This document shows positions 32,620 through 44,524 of a stretch of DNA of 64,000 bases, piece by piece. The position numbers and the translations under genes were made by a program. A model generated the notes under the pieces. The model did not search any database and was not told where the DNA came from. It worked only from the letters and a program-made list of their open reading frames with translations. Position 1 is the first letter of the stretch. Each line of letters begins with the position of its first letter. Source of the stretch: Pomacea canaliculata (taxonomy: Eukaryota > Mollusca > Gastropoda > Architaenioglossa > Ampullariidae); the NCBI RefSeq assembly GCF_003073045.1, contig NC_037595.1, positions 3,782,001 to 3,846,000 on the forward strand, written 5' to 3'.

Positions 32620-35600
32620 GACTTAAGAAGCTTTCATTTAGTCTGCTTTTTTCACGTTCCACAATTAACCCTTGGGTTAAGTTACTCGGCAGGATTTTCA
32701 CTTCTTGAATAAAAGTACCATTTTGGGATTTAAAGTATAAAACCATATTTGAAGTGAGGATAAGAGGTGGTTGATGGAATTGATTCTGACCCTCCCATCC
32801 CTACAAAAAAAGCAAATAAAAATGATGAAAAAAAAAATCTTAAGAACATTGAATAGAAGCAGAACTGGTAATAAGTGGCAAGTAAGCAGAGACAGCATCT
32901 TCCAGATATTATTCTTGAACTATATCTTAGATGCCACTTGAACCCACGTCATTTTGTTTGGTCTCTTTGGCAAATGCATGATAAAATTTGAGATGCATTG
33001 ATGTGTAGATTATTATAGTAATATATTTCAGCTGTGGTAGGAAGTTAAATGTATCTAAGCTATAGTTTTGAAAACTTCTACATGTAAATTAGTTGTTTTA
33101 GGAGGGGGAAAGTTCCTATTTGGTGCACTTAGTTAAGCTGAGAAGCTGGTTTTGCTTGGACGTATTAAGTTTTGAAAATCTCAGTATTTGATTTGATCTG
33201 TATTACTCTTTTCTTTTTCTTTAACTTCTTTTTTTTTTTTTTTTGATGTCCAGCTCAGTATTTTTCTAGATGCAATAAATATTTAAATAGATTTGATATG
33301 TCTTACATTTCCGAGTACTGACTTGCTTTTTAGAAGTGACTTACAGTCGGATTACAGGTGGCCACTGACTTTTAAGCTGCTTTTGCAGAGCTGGTGATCT
33401 TTTGGGCTTAAGGGCATTCCCTAGTTTTCTGTTCCTCCAGCTAGCTTCCATTTATAAGGGGACTGCATGGAGCTGAATAGGTGAGAGTGTGTCTGTACGC
33501 TGATATTTACAGGCTCATGTTTCAGGCTTTCTTCATAATGATAACATTGTTTTAAAATGAAATGCATATGGCTATATTTGCACGTTTGTATTGGTTGTCT
33601 TTAGTTGTTTGGTGGGTGTAGCTGTTTACTGGCTTGAAGCTTGGCTATAGTAAAATGCCTTAGCATCCTAGTCTGTCATAAATGTATGAAAATTTAAACA
33701 GAGGAGGAAGATAATAGTCTGGTGGAGCACAGTTTGAAATCTTGCTTCATCACACACACAAGACATATGTTATTGACTGTTTGAATACCAGTGTGCCAAC
33801 ATTGATATAAGAGAAAAAAATTAACTGCAGAATGCTCTACTGTATAGAAAATTTGAAATCAAACTTGCATTTTCTGTGCAAATTCATTTCATATCAGTAC
33901 AAAATTTGAAAGTTCTGTACTTGTTTATTTGAATTGTTTTTATTGTATTTTGATGGACAATGCATTTGGATGTCTTGCTGTAATATGTCATCCACAATCT
34001 TCATTTGTTCATGGCATTGCATGTCAGTCTGATGGGCTTGTGCATAAATCAGTCGTTCGACTTTGCCATTAGTGAATTTTGTTTGTTTGTTTGTTTGTTT
34101 TTTATGCTTGTACTGGCTAGATTACCATGTTCTCCTCTGTTTTGAAATTGTGTGAGGAGATGCATATGGATTTTGTGGGTTATCTGTCATAATATTTAAT
34201 CTTGGTGCTCCCAAAGGGGAAAATTTTTTTTGGTTGATGTGATCTTGTTCAGAATTTCTTTTAATCAAATTCAGCATTGTAAAACTTTGCTTATCCTTTA
34301 TAACCAGTGGATTTACAATAACAGATTCTTTTTTCATTTGAACTTTTTTTACATCTTTATTTGGCTATAAATTTAGAGGGGCATTTATAGGCATAAAATG
34401 TAAAATAGCAGAGATATATTACATTTTGCAAACTGAAGTGGTAACAATATGGCAAACAAAGATGTTCTCATCATAAGATAGCTACGTTATACATAAAACA
34501 CAAAGGAGTATAGAATTAATTAAAGTTACAATGTAAGGCAAATAACTGCCTAAATTAATAAGTCTGCTGTTAAGCTTACTGTTCGTCAACTGATAATATT
34601 TAAAAGTACTCAAGTAACACATAAAATACCCTGGAAACAGCGCTTTATGCAAAACAATAAAGAGTGGATAGACAGATATGCAATTTATCATCTATCTCAT
34701 CTCAGTTACATGTTCTCATATCTTTAGGTATATCTTTGTTGTTGAATTGGGAGTTGATGGCAACTTAACCAGAATTTTATTAAGATCTAAGGGGAAAAAT
34801 TTATGAATTCTCTAAACCAAAATGTTCTTTAAACGTGCAGTAAAGGACTTCATTAGTAATAGAGATATTATTTCTATATACGTACATCTTGTTTCCATTC
34901 TTGAATAAACTGATCTTTTAAACATTGCATTAAATCTTTTTGAAGGAGAACAAACTACAACCAAGATTCCAGATAAAATAAAAAACTATAGCAAGTAGTA
35001 ACCTTCACAGCTAGGCTAATGTAGTTTGAATACTGAGTTATCAGTTGAGCAATCCTTCCCAGTAAGAACCTGGTTTCAGGCCGTCACAGGTTCATTCTTA
35101 ATAAAACCCATCAACTTCCAACTGTTTCATGCTAATTGAAGTTTAAAGTTCTATTTTTAATTTGCCCAGACATATATCTGACATCAAAGGTAGATACTCC
35201 CACATGTGTGAATGATGATGTAGATGAATTTGTACTTGCCTTTCTTATTACTTTAGCAATAAAAGAAGTAAATGAAATGGCAGGGAAAACATTGCTGACA
35301 TGTCTTTTGTAGAGACAAACATTAGGTATTCTATGTGCATCTTCAGATTGCTTACTATAACTACTTTCATATCATTGTCTATAAATTAGTCTACACATCT
35401 GTAATATTCTACTTTACATTGACACGTTTTGACATGCATGTTTGTTACATGCTAAGCAATCATGCTGTCACTGTTTTGCACTCTTGTAAGGTACCAACAT
35501 AATTTTTGTAGCTTTAGACATGAGAGCTGTGCTAATCAGATGCAAGGATGGACTAGCTGATGAACAGTACCTGTAGCACTTTGTGGAAACCTCCTTTTGT

Positions 35601-38570
35601 ACCTGAACCTAGTTTACAACCAAAAACTTGAACTGGGTTTAGGACAGGTCTCTTATTAGTTAAGAACGAAACTGATCAGTGATCAAGGTTTCTACCATGA
35701 AGCATTGCTTAAATTGGTCAGTCCATGTAACTGCTACTTTGGACCTGTTTTAGAAAGTACTACTTATACTGACAATTGTTTGACATTTGTTCTGCATTTA
35801 GGTCAACTTAAAGATAACGTTTTTGAAATCAGTTTTGGGAGCAAAAATGGAACGACATCAAATAGACTTGAAAAAGGATGCCAGTATCAGGATGGAGTAA
35901 GAAGTAATGCCATCCACTGCATTAATAGACCGAAGAAAAGTCCCTAGCACTTGAAAAACATATTATGGAGGAATAATATCATGATTATTGTTGTCTTGGG
36001 GATGTGCAGTTGCAACCATTCTTTATTAATGTTTTCTGCTCCTGCAAGTATTTATCTCCCCTTGTACTCAGGTCAGATGCATACAACAGTCTTGTGAAAT
36101 GTTTTGGATTCATAATTCTGTGGCGAGATTTTTTAATTTTCATTTGGCGGAGCATGTGTTGTGCCTTGTACATGAAAGAAGATGTGTATTGTCAGCATTC
36201 TTAAAATTAGAAGCTAACTTAAGTAAGCATGCTGAACACTTAAGGAACATATAAAGAAAAATGGTCTATTGGCTTACCGTGGTTCAATAAAGAGGTTGGA
36301 CATTACTTGTCCCTAACTTCAGTTATCTCATCAAATCATAGTTTAAAATATCTGGGGTTTTTTTTATTTATCCTAGTAAGCCTTTAATTATGTAAACAGT
36401 GACAAGAATAAATAATTTTAATAATTCATTAATTTGCCACCTATCCCAAGTGGTGAGGAAATGTCACACTGAAAAGTAAACAGTGACGTTGGGGCCCATT
36501 TGAACTGCTAAGCTGCCATGTGACACATTTCACAGTTCCTGAGGGTGCAGTAGCTTGGTGCTTGTCACCAGCTCAGCAGCCATCGAGTTCTGATCTGACT
36601 TCAGGTTTTTTTTCTTTGTAAAACACAAACTTTCCAAATCTGGCTTTCAGGATGGGAGAAGGAAGAATGACAGGCTGGGTGTGTGGAGTCACTGTTGTCT
36701 GACCTAGTTTGGTGTCTGCATGCATTTTTCGTGCTTGGAAAAATATCACATTGCTATATGCAAGGCACAGGGTAACTAGTAAATAATTCCCTTTTTTTTT
36801 TCATCATTGTTTTCTTCAAGGCTGGGAGATAGTCCTAGTGCCAAAATTGTGTGTGTGTAAATTATAATATGATGTCTGGTATTGAGATACAGCTTCTAGA
36901 CTCACAGACAGCACTTTGTGGCTTTGAGACAGACCATAGTGCATTGTGGATTTTGCTTCTGTTGATAGATTGCCTCCTATATCCAGTAAATGTCAGTTGC
37001 TGGTTCAGAATTTTATGGAGATAACTCTCTCATCATATCATTTTAGTAGTGAAAAGAGAGAAACAACTTCTAGTGCTGTTTTGATTGTGTGTATAGCACT
37101 TCAAACATAGGAGCAGAAATTAAGCTCTTTTTTTATTATTATTATTATTATTACAACTACTACTATACCACATTTGTGATAATTCTGTGTTGAGTTTAAT
37201 TTTTTTTAGTTAACAGATCTAAAACACTCTGCATGGACAGCTTTGTGTAATTGTTCTGCCAATTCTGATGACTATTTTACTACCATATCAGTTCATCACT
37301 ATAAAAGACCTTTGTTTTTTTCAGTTTGAATTATATTGCATGTTTGTTGGAATAATACACCAGTTGATATTTTTTGTGTTTTTCAAGATTTTGATACAAG
37401 CTTTGGTTTTTGTCTTCTAGTCTTGTTTTCAGGGTCATGTCTCATTTCCCTTACATGGATTAATTACCTTAAACAAGTTACAGGTCTAGACAGACATTAT
37501 CACAAATTCATGTAAAACAGTGATCATAATCATCTGAGCTGTTCGTTCCTGTTTTTTTTTATATTAGTTTTCCTTTTTCAGACCTGGATTATAAGGAAAT
37601 GAGACTGCATTAACTTTTTCAAGATCTTTTGCTTTGCATGCAAAAATGTTAGTAATATCCAGACTTTGTGCTTTAAAACATATTTAAAAAATTTTGGTCT
37701 TAGTACTTTAAAAATATGTTTTGGAGTAAGGGCAATATCTTTTGCCTTAAGACTTTGATGTAAAATAGCTAACCCTGATCCTAATTAAAATAACCTTGAG
37801 TATAATTGAAGGGACAATGGAAATATCCAAGGCAGCAGAATAAACGTTATTCAGAAAAACAGGATATCTAGTTTTCTTTGGACTTTCAATATCTTCACTT
37901 CTTAACTCTCAGATTGCAGTGACTTTTTCATTGAGGAAAAACAACACACCCTGCTTCCATTCTTACAACAGAATGAAATATAAGGCTAAATTTTTTTTTG
38001 TAGACAGCTTGCATAAATAAAGTTGATTTTTTCTTTTGCCATTGCTATGTGTTTGATTTGTAGAAAGAAAGCAGGGAGAGAAAGTACATGTGTGTGTCAG
38101 TAAAACAGATTTTAAGTAGAAATGTATGAATTTGATGACATTCACATACAGGGAGCTGGGAGGGGAGGTATGTAAAAAAAAAAAAAAAAAATTGAGATTG
38201 CAGAAAGATGGAGATTCATAATAACTATCTTGAGGCCATGTATTACACTGCATTTCATTTTAAGTGTACAAACTGACATTTCATTTTGAGTGTACATTGA
38301 AGCTCCTGTTCATTTGTAGGTGAAAACTGAAAAGTAATGTGGGTTCCGCATGACCGAGTTACTGTCCTTAAAGTTAAGTCAGCCAACTTAAGCTTAAGTT
38401 CATGTTTAAGTTCGCTTATGCACATCAGCCCAGGTATGTACAGCGTCCCCACAAAGGTGCATTTAATACACACAGGATGAAAACCTCGTAAAGAATATTT
38501 TAATCACCATTTAAATCATTTTTCAAAGCATCAGCACTGTTAAACACCCCCACTGTCACCGAGATTCCTT
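32620..38570. other. Long gene-free stretch after LDLRAP1
   Basis: About 6 kb of AT-rich DNA without a supported coding exon. It may include extended LDLRAP1 3' UTR. It contains poly-T runs, an (ATT)n tract near 37133-37153 and a 28-bp duplication near 38248-38297 (tttcattttnagtgtaca). Open frames here (for example 35705-35947) show no domain. Confidence 0.5.
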
Positions 38571-38687
38571 CTTCTTCTCCTCCTCCGCCCAACTCACACA
38601 CAAATGAAACGCTTTGATCTCTTTGTGGTATGTAGTATTTTTAATGTGTCAATTAAAACCAATTAATTTCAACTTAAGCTTCAACAG

Positions 38688-38860
38688 ACGCCTTCAAACA
38701 AGAGAGACATGGTTTTCTCCTTATCGGACTTTCAAGACATCACAAGATCATCAGACATCATTAACAGTCAAGGATGCGTTTACCGCTGGCATCATGCAAC
38801 TCGGCATTACATCCTCCACAGTATTTCTCCCTGGCAGGACGAATTACCACGACACGTGAA
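38688..38860 (+). other. Exon-like open segment of unknown identity
   Basis: A segment bounded by an acceptor (cttcaacag) and a GTAAGT donor is open throughout one frame. It contains a 50-codon ATG frame (38709-38863) including VYRWHHATRHYILH and ISPWQDELP. Upstream, ATGAAACGC at 38605 leads to a GTATGT that could be a donor. A faint resemblance of YR...ISPWxD to the N-terminus of inorganic pyrophosphatases is noted but not relied on. No partner exon was found downstream. Confidence 0.25.
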
Positions 38861-38869
38861 GTAAGTTGA

Positions 38870-39950
38870 AGTAGAAAAATAGTAAATAGTGGATTTTAAG
38901 TGAAAAACAAAAGTATTGCTAACAACATGAAAAATCTATTTAGAGGAAATGATTAAATAAAGACACGGTTGTTAGGTAACAGCTGTTAAACATGTAGATA
39001 ATTGTTATTATTGTAATCAAAATGAAGAAAGCTTAAAGTATTAAATAGACCAAGATAGGTGAATCGAAACGACATGTAGATTAAAAGATAAAACAAATCA
39101 ACTGGTAATATTGGTAATATGTGATTCAGTGGTAGACGATACTGAGTCATATTTCATCATAATTTTGGGTTGCACAATTGATAATTTTTGTGCCGTTAAG
39201 AAAACCTCATTGCAGGCAACTGAAATGGTGGATTGAGCTTCTATTTGTGATCAACAAACAGGAAAGCTTCACGCACTTTGTCAATACCTTTACACCAGCA
39301 CCGTATACAAAGTAGCAAAATATAGAAAAATAGCAAAATATAGAAAAATAGCAAAATATAGAAAAATAGCAAAATATTGTCAGTTATATATTATCATTAT
39401 GCTAACCAGTTCCTTTGCAGGAAACTAAATGAATGTGTGTGTGTGAAAACAAAATGAAAAAAGAATACACATTTTAAAGAGATGCTATAATGTGTTTTGG
39501 TTCGTTACTTGAACCCTCATTTTAGAAGGGAAAAAAAAGCATATGATAAATATGTCAAGGTTACAGGCACATAATAAACACAGGCAGAGAAAGAATGAAA
39601 GATCAGAACACAAATCAGTGCTTACGAGAGATTAATGCAAGAGACTATTGAAGAAGATCGAATATTAGAAAAATAATTGAAAGTCGTGAAATAGCCACAA
39701 CAGTACTAAATACATGAAGAAGAAAAAAGGTCTAAGTAAAAACGGCCTCTACAAGTTTTGAATTTTACGAAAAATGTCAAAGGAAAAAAGTTTACCATTT
39801 TTGTAAGAGTAAAAATCCATTTGCTGGAGCTGTAGCCGTGTTCACAAAATGAGTTTTTGATACTGCACTTCTGACGAAGCCATCAGTGACAATATAAACT
39901 TTGTTAAAGTCATTCTGTTAAATCGTTAGTTAGGCCACGTTTCCCTAGCA
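38870..39950. other. AT-rich stretch, no gene seen
   Basis: Apart from the 18-bp tandem repeat nothing is recognised. The stretch precedes the 3' end of a minus-strand open frame that stops at 39997. Confidence 0.5.
39310..39376. repeat. 18-bp tandem repeat
   Basis: About 3.5 copies of agcaaaatatagaaaaat lie head to tail. It is a simple AT-rich minisatellite. Confidence 0.9.
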
Positions 39951-39996
39951 TATTCTTGCATTTCTGGCGAATCAGTTCAAGAAATGCATCCACAAA

Positions 39997-40975
39997 TCAG
40001 GGAACATCAGGCGTCTGTGTTGCTTTGTTCAATATTTTAGCATTAACCATTGTAAAAGATGCTCGTCTGATGCCTCCTGTAGAAGAACAAGAAAAAACGC
40101 CAGCATTATCCATTGTAAAAGATGCTTGTCTGATGCCTCCAGTAGAAAAACCAAAAGAAACGGTTATATCAGTTGTCTCCACGTCCCTGACGTCTGCTTG
40201 TCTAGAAGTCGACGGTTGTTCCTCTTCACGAGAGGTAGAAGGCTGAGGACTAAAGGTCAGCGCTCTAGCCGTGTCCATGTTTGCTGCATTTCTCGTCACC
40301 ACGTCGTCCTCGATATTGCCACTTTCTTTGTCAAGTCCTTCCTCCTCTATTGGTGATGACGCCCGAGAGGAGGAAGAAGTTTCATCGACAATGTCAGGTG
40401 GTGTAGACTGTCGCAATGTCAAGTTTGAGCGCTCTGTGCGCCTCATCTTAGGTAAGGACGATCCTTCTTCCTCCGAACTCGACGAATCCGCCAATCTTGT
40501 ACGTTTTTCAGCAGACAGTAATGTAGGCCTCTCAGCAGACAGTAATGTAGACCTCTCAGCAGACAGTAATGTAGGCCTCTCAGCAGACAGTAATGTAGGC
40601 CTCTCAGCAGACAGTAATGTAGACCTCTCAGCAGACAGTAATGTAGACCTCTCAGCAGACAGTAATGTAGGCCTCTCAGCAGACAGTAATGTAGGCCTCT
40701 CAGCAGACAGTAATGTAGGCCTCTCAGCAGACAGTAATGTAGGCCTCTCAGCAGACAGTAGTATAGGCCTCTCAGCAGAAGCTATCCTTTCTCTCTGCAT
40801 GGCATCCCAGTCCCTTGGTGTGTCAGATTCGGTGTCCAATTCAAATCCTCTAAATGTTTCAGGTATACACCAATTTGTGTAGTCTCCTGCATACCTATTT
40901 CCTCGCTGGTACATTCCCCAGTTTTTAGGAGCAAGGATGGCCAGATCACTTCTGGCACCTATGTTCGGGTCCTGT
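39997..40975 (-). CDS. Unidentified minus-strand open frame with 24-bp repeat array
   Basis: The frame is open from a LINE junction near 40940-40975 to a stop at 39997. It begins with an aromatic-rich stretch of about 40 residues. Then come twelve octapeptide repeats (LLSAERPT type), a Ser/Glu-rich acidic part with two PSTSR phrases, and a C-terminal part with two STGGIRxASFTM units. It has no start codon of its own that is clearly native, because the upstream ATG at 41016 lies inside the antisense of a LINE. It may be the downstream part of the frame that begins at 44394, separated by mobile elements. I recognise no family; an endogenous viral origin is possible but unproven. Confidence 0.45.
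40503..40790. repeat. Coding minisatellite, 12 units of 24 bp
   Basis: About 288 bp consist of twelve 24-bp units based on cagacagtaatgtaggcctc, with the terminal units most diverged. Internal units differ mainly at one base (g/a in the gcctct/acctct part), so the array has been homogenised recently. Unit length is a multiple of three, keeping both strands open. Confidence 0.92.
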
Positions 40976-42110
40976 TCATGGACTTTTCCAGCGCCTTCAA
41001 CACGGTCCAGCCACACCTTCTTGTACAGCGCCTACTAGACCTGGATGTCAACACTGGCCTAGTTCTATGGATCAGATCATTCCTGAAGGACCGACCACAG
41101 AGGGTGGGTTTCAGAGTTCCACCGACAGGTACTATAGGGTCCAGCAGCTCGTCTGACGGAGTTTATTTGTCAGTGGATGGAATGATTCTGTCAGATGAGC
41201 AGATCCTCAACACGGGTACCCCTCAGGGATGTGTGCTTTCCCCCATCCTGTTCTCTGTATATACAAATGGGATTAGTATTAACAGTGCTATTCTCAAACT
41301 TGTTAAATATGCAGATGACATGGCCCTTGTGGCTGCCTGAAAGACGAGCAGTCCCTGTCACAGTACCTGGCCTGTGTGGGGGAGCTGGAGGAGTGGTTTG
41401 ACCGCAGCTTTCTGGATCTGAACGTTGACAAAACGGAGGAGATGGCCTTTGGAAGAGCCTACGAAGGAAGAGATGGCACAACCCCTCTCTCCCACCACTC
41501 CAAATCAAGGGACAGCAGGTGCAGAGGGCTGCTGTGTTTAGGTACCTTGGTACAGTGATCGACGGAAAGCTCTCATTTAGTGATCACGTGAACCAAGTGT
41601 ACAAAAAGGCCCAGCAACGGCTGTACCTTCTGAGGAGACTTCGCAGCTTCGACGTCAGCTCTGGGGTGCTGGAGACTGTGTACAGGTCTCTTGTTGAGAG
41701 CATCCTCTCATTCAACATCGCTGCCTGGTATGGTCACCTACTAGTCAAAGACAAGGCAAGGCTGGCCAGAATCATCCACCAGGCAAATAAAATTATTGGT
41801 CAAGCACAGCTGCCACTTTCTGACTTGTACCTTCATGCAGTCAGAAGGATGGCACATAACATCATTTCGGACCTGAAACACCCTCTCCACACTAGCTTCC
41901 AGCTGTTGCCCTCAGGCAGGCGCTATAAGGTACCACGCATAAGGAAAGCTGCCTACCAGAGGTCCTTCGTGCCAGCAGCCATCACCATCCTAAATAAAGG
42001 CACAAGGACTCAGGAGGAATCAAACAGAGACTGAAGAAGAGTGAGTGCTGACATCTATTGTCAGCCATCACCTCGTGTGTCATTCTTGTCAATGACATTT
42101 TCTGGACGCA
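40940..42110 (+). mobile_element. 5'-truncated LINE (CR1/L2/Rex1-like), reverse-transcriptase palm to C-terminus
   Basis: The first frame carries YVRVLFMDFSSAFNTVQPHL and then TPQGCVLSPILFSVYTN and YADDMALVA, which are RT palm motifs with the catalytic YADD. Two frameshifts (near 41340-41375 and 41510-41520) lead to LEEWFDRSFLDLNVDKTEEM and then FRYLGTVIDGKLSF. The last frame ends at 42034 with the LLPSGRRYKVP phrase typical of this LINE group. The endonuclease and RT fingers are missing, as expected for 5' truncation. Frameshifts make it inactive. Confidence 0.9.
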
Positions 42111-42259
42111 GCCGCGGTAAAGTTAAAGAAAAATGAACAATTAGCAAAATAAACAACTGATCAATGCGTACGTGTCATCTACGGTGTCACCGATCACCGC
42201 AACTAAAAAATATATCCATGGTATTCATATTGCCATGGCATAGCGTCGCACGAACTGTT

Positions 42260-43400
42260 TCATCCTACACTTTGTGCGAGTTTGTTGCCTGTCTCGCGGT
42301 AAGTCGCTGCGATCTGCGCGGTTCGGACACGATAGGGACTGTCATTTCTGGTACTGTCATCTGACACCACAGACACTGTTACTTCTGGCACCACAGGCAT
42401 TGTCACAAGAGTTCTGTGGTGATGGTTTGGAAGAGTAGCATACCACCCTGGCGTTTCCTCTTCACTGTCGTCATCCTGAAGGTATGGCGCCTCCCGCAGT
42501 TGAATGTCCTTTATCTTGGAGTATACAAATGATCGTCTAGGTACACAAGAAGGACTGAAATTAAACAGTTCGGCATGGTGGTCTGCATTAACCTCTGGAA
42601 AGTGGCTGGTGTGGACGTCAGACCCATTGGCATCCTGGAACGGGCGTGTTGCCAGCGGCCCTAGCCAGTCCTTTTGTTGACAATGTCTTCTCAAGATGAG
42701 CTTCATGCACGGCTGCCTGTACTGCCTGCGCCACATCTGCGGTAGAGTCCATTATCCGATCAAGGACGTTCTTCCCTAGTAGAAGCGACACTCGCCTCCT
42801 GCGCTCACTTGTGACCACATCGACCAGGTCCTTGACCACCAGGATAGGAACGTCCTCAGACGCTGGCCGTAAACATGTCCACCACCGCCACTCCTGAGTT
42901 TGTTTTAGCTGTAAGTCCTGTATGTGCCCTCGTGCCCACTCGTCAGTGACCGTCGTTACCTCACTGCCGGTGTCGAGCAACGCCATCACTCAACTGCCAT
43001 AAATGACAACCTCCGCCGTCGGACACTTTCCAGTCAGGCCAGCTACACTTTATTTCCCTGTCATCCTGTTACGGACGACGGGGCAGTCACTTTCCCTGAC
43101 CGGTCGGGCTGCAGTCCTCCGAGATGGTGTCAATCGCCGCCACTTCGACGCTCTGCGCCGCCTTCTACCTCGCCTGCTTAAATTCTGGAGCTTCGCGGCG
43201 TATTCGTCGACCACCTCATCACGTTGCTGTGGCACTGATGTCGACATCTTTCCGTTCGCCGTACGCCTCCACTAGGACACCCAAGATCTTTCTCGGCGTA
43301 TCTCTTGCGTCATGCGGAAGCATCAACACTCGACGTCTGGCAGGTCCCTCCAGCGAGCTCAAGATGTAACCACGAGCCGCATTCTGACACATCGGGTTTA
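42260..43400 (-). mobile_element. Ty3/gypsy-like gag and protease fragment
   Basis: On the minus strand from about 43380, a gag-like region reads EGPARRRVL, DTPRKILGVLVEAYGER and, after a frameshift, DEVVDEYAAKLQNL. The retropepsin follows at 42989-42700 with LLDTGSEVTTVTD as active-site motif and LLLGKNVLDRIMD as the C-terminal hydrophobic-Gly motif. Stops lie between gag and protease, and no reverse transcriptase or LTR was found, so it is a fragment. It lies between LINE pieces and looks like part of a nested insertion. Confidence 0.75.
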
Positions 43401-43479
43401 TGGCGAGAGCTAACTCGACCTCTGTTTCAATCTCGTCGACACTCGTTGGTCCACCGGCAAACTACTGAAAGCGGACTAA

Positions 43480-43672
43480 CTAGTATGCTCGTAGAGCCTC
43501 TGCCCACCCAACGGATAGTATCATGGTCCTCTCTATGTACTAATCTTCTGTCGTGGGCTTCTGTCCGTGATGAACAAATGTTTCTTTTTGTTCAGCAGCG
43601 CTTTTAGGCCCTTGGTCACCCAAGGTTTGTTGTTAGGATAAACATACACTGCCTTGATGGACTGGTGCAATC
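43480..43672 (-). mobile_element. LINE fragment in inverted orientation
   Basis: The minus strand encodes VYPNNKPWVTKGLKALLNKK, the linker just ahead of the RT domain in CR1/L2/Rex1-like LINEs. Its orientation is opposite to the RT fragment at 40940-42110 and to the tail at 43690-43803. This could be a 5' inversion from twin priming or an independent copy. Confidence 0.65.
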
Positions 43673-43689
43673 AACACTATTTTACTCCT

Positions 43690-43803
43690 CACTTTTACTC
43701 CTAACTGTTTGTTAAATGTCTGTATGGGTATGTGAGCAAAGACAAATTTCTGTCCTCCTGGGCAGACAATAAAGTCTGTTTTGATTTGATTTGATTTGAT
43801 TTT
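43690..43803 (+). mobile_element. LINE 3' tail with AATAAA and (TTGAT)n
   Basis: The segment ends in gacaataaagtctgtt followed by about four ttgat units. This is the usual 3' end of CR1/L2/Rex1-like LINEs in aquatic animals. The tail marks an insertion point into the minus-strand open frame that starts at 44394. Confidence 0.8.
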
Positions 43804-43804
43804 G

Positions 43805-44394
43805 ATCTTTTCGTAATACTCTGGAAATTGTATGTGGTAGCGATGGACGAGATGTATTGCATAACAAATGGAGCTTTGCTTGCGTATAAGTTTTTCGTTC
43901 CAGCGAGGCTCAAGACTGAAATTAGAATCTGTCAGTCCTTCGAAAACATCAATGAAAGCGCCTTTCAGCCTCTGCTCAAGAGACTGATTATCTTCAATGA
44001 GGTTCTGGCAGAGACTTAGGAAGACACGCAAGAAGTCCTTAAAGAGCTTTTTAGCTTGGTACGCCCTTCTGTCTCTTGCCTCCACGGCAACAGAAAGGTC
44101 GACAGCAGCAGGTAAGCTCCAAGGCTCTCCTTGTGGCCGTTCACGAATATTGCAGAACACTCTCTTGGCGATTTCAGAATCTTTAAAAGTTGTCAGATGT
44201 GCGCACACAGAGTCAATGTCACTGCGAACACCAAAAGCCTCCAAACAGTTAATAGCTTCAATCAAACGTCCACTGTAGCCTGGTGTTTTTACTATCCTGC
44301 TTTGTTGCAGTCTGAAGGTAACTGGTGTCCACGGCGCACAGCGGAGGAAGGCTTCATCACAGACCGTGATTGGCTGCTGGTTACTCATCTTCAT
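43805..44394 (-). CDS. Unidentified minus-strand protein, N-terminal part, interrupted by LINE tail
   Basis: A frame begins at ATG 44394, with a second in-frame ATG two codons later. It runs about 195 codons before it enters the LINE tail at 43803, where it continues artificially to a stop at 43633. The native part is mostly predicted helical, with no signal peptide and no recognised domain. The composition is balanced and protein-like, and a compact promoter lies just upstream, so I think this is or was a real gene. The open frame at 39997-40975 could be its downstream portion. Overall architecture (helical N-terminus, acidic Ser-rich C-terminus) would suit a structural protein of a DNA virus, but I cannot show homology. 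Confidence 0.55.
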
Positions 44395-44524
44395 GGAATT
44401 TTTGTAAAGTCCTGATACACAAATCTTTTATTTTCTTCGTTTTGTGTGGAGAAAATAGTTATCTTTCTCTAATGCCTCGCTCTTTGAACCTTTCTCTGTC
44501 GCTGCTCAGCGTGCAATGGGGACA

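Noticed and set aside
35705..35947. 80-codon plus-strand frame downstream of LDLRAP1
   Set aside because: No motif and no splice context; it falls in probable 3' UTR or intergenic DNA.
40503..40790. Regular repeats considered as a CRISPR-like array
   Set aside because: Units are contiguous with no unique spacers, and the window is eukaryotic; it is a coding minisatellite.
40271..40882. Plus-strand 203-codon frame across the 24-bp array
   Set aside because: It is the antisense of the longer minus-strand frame and stays open because the unit length is a multiple of three.
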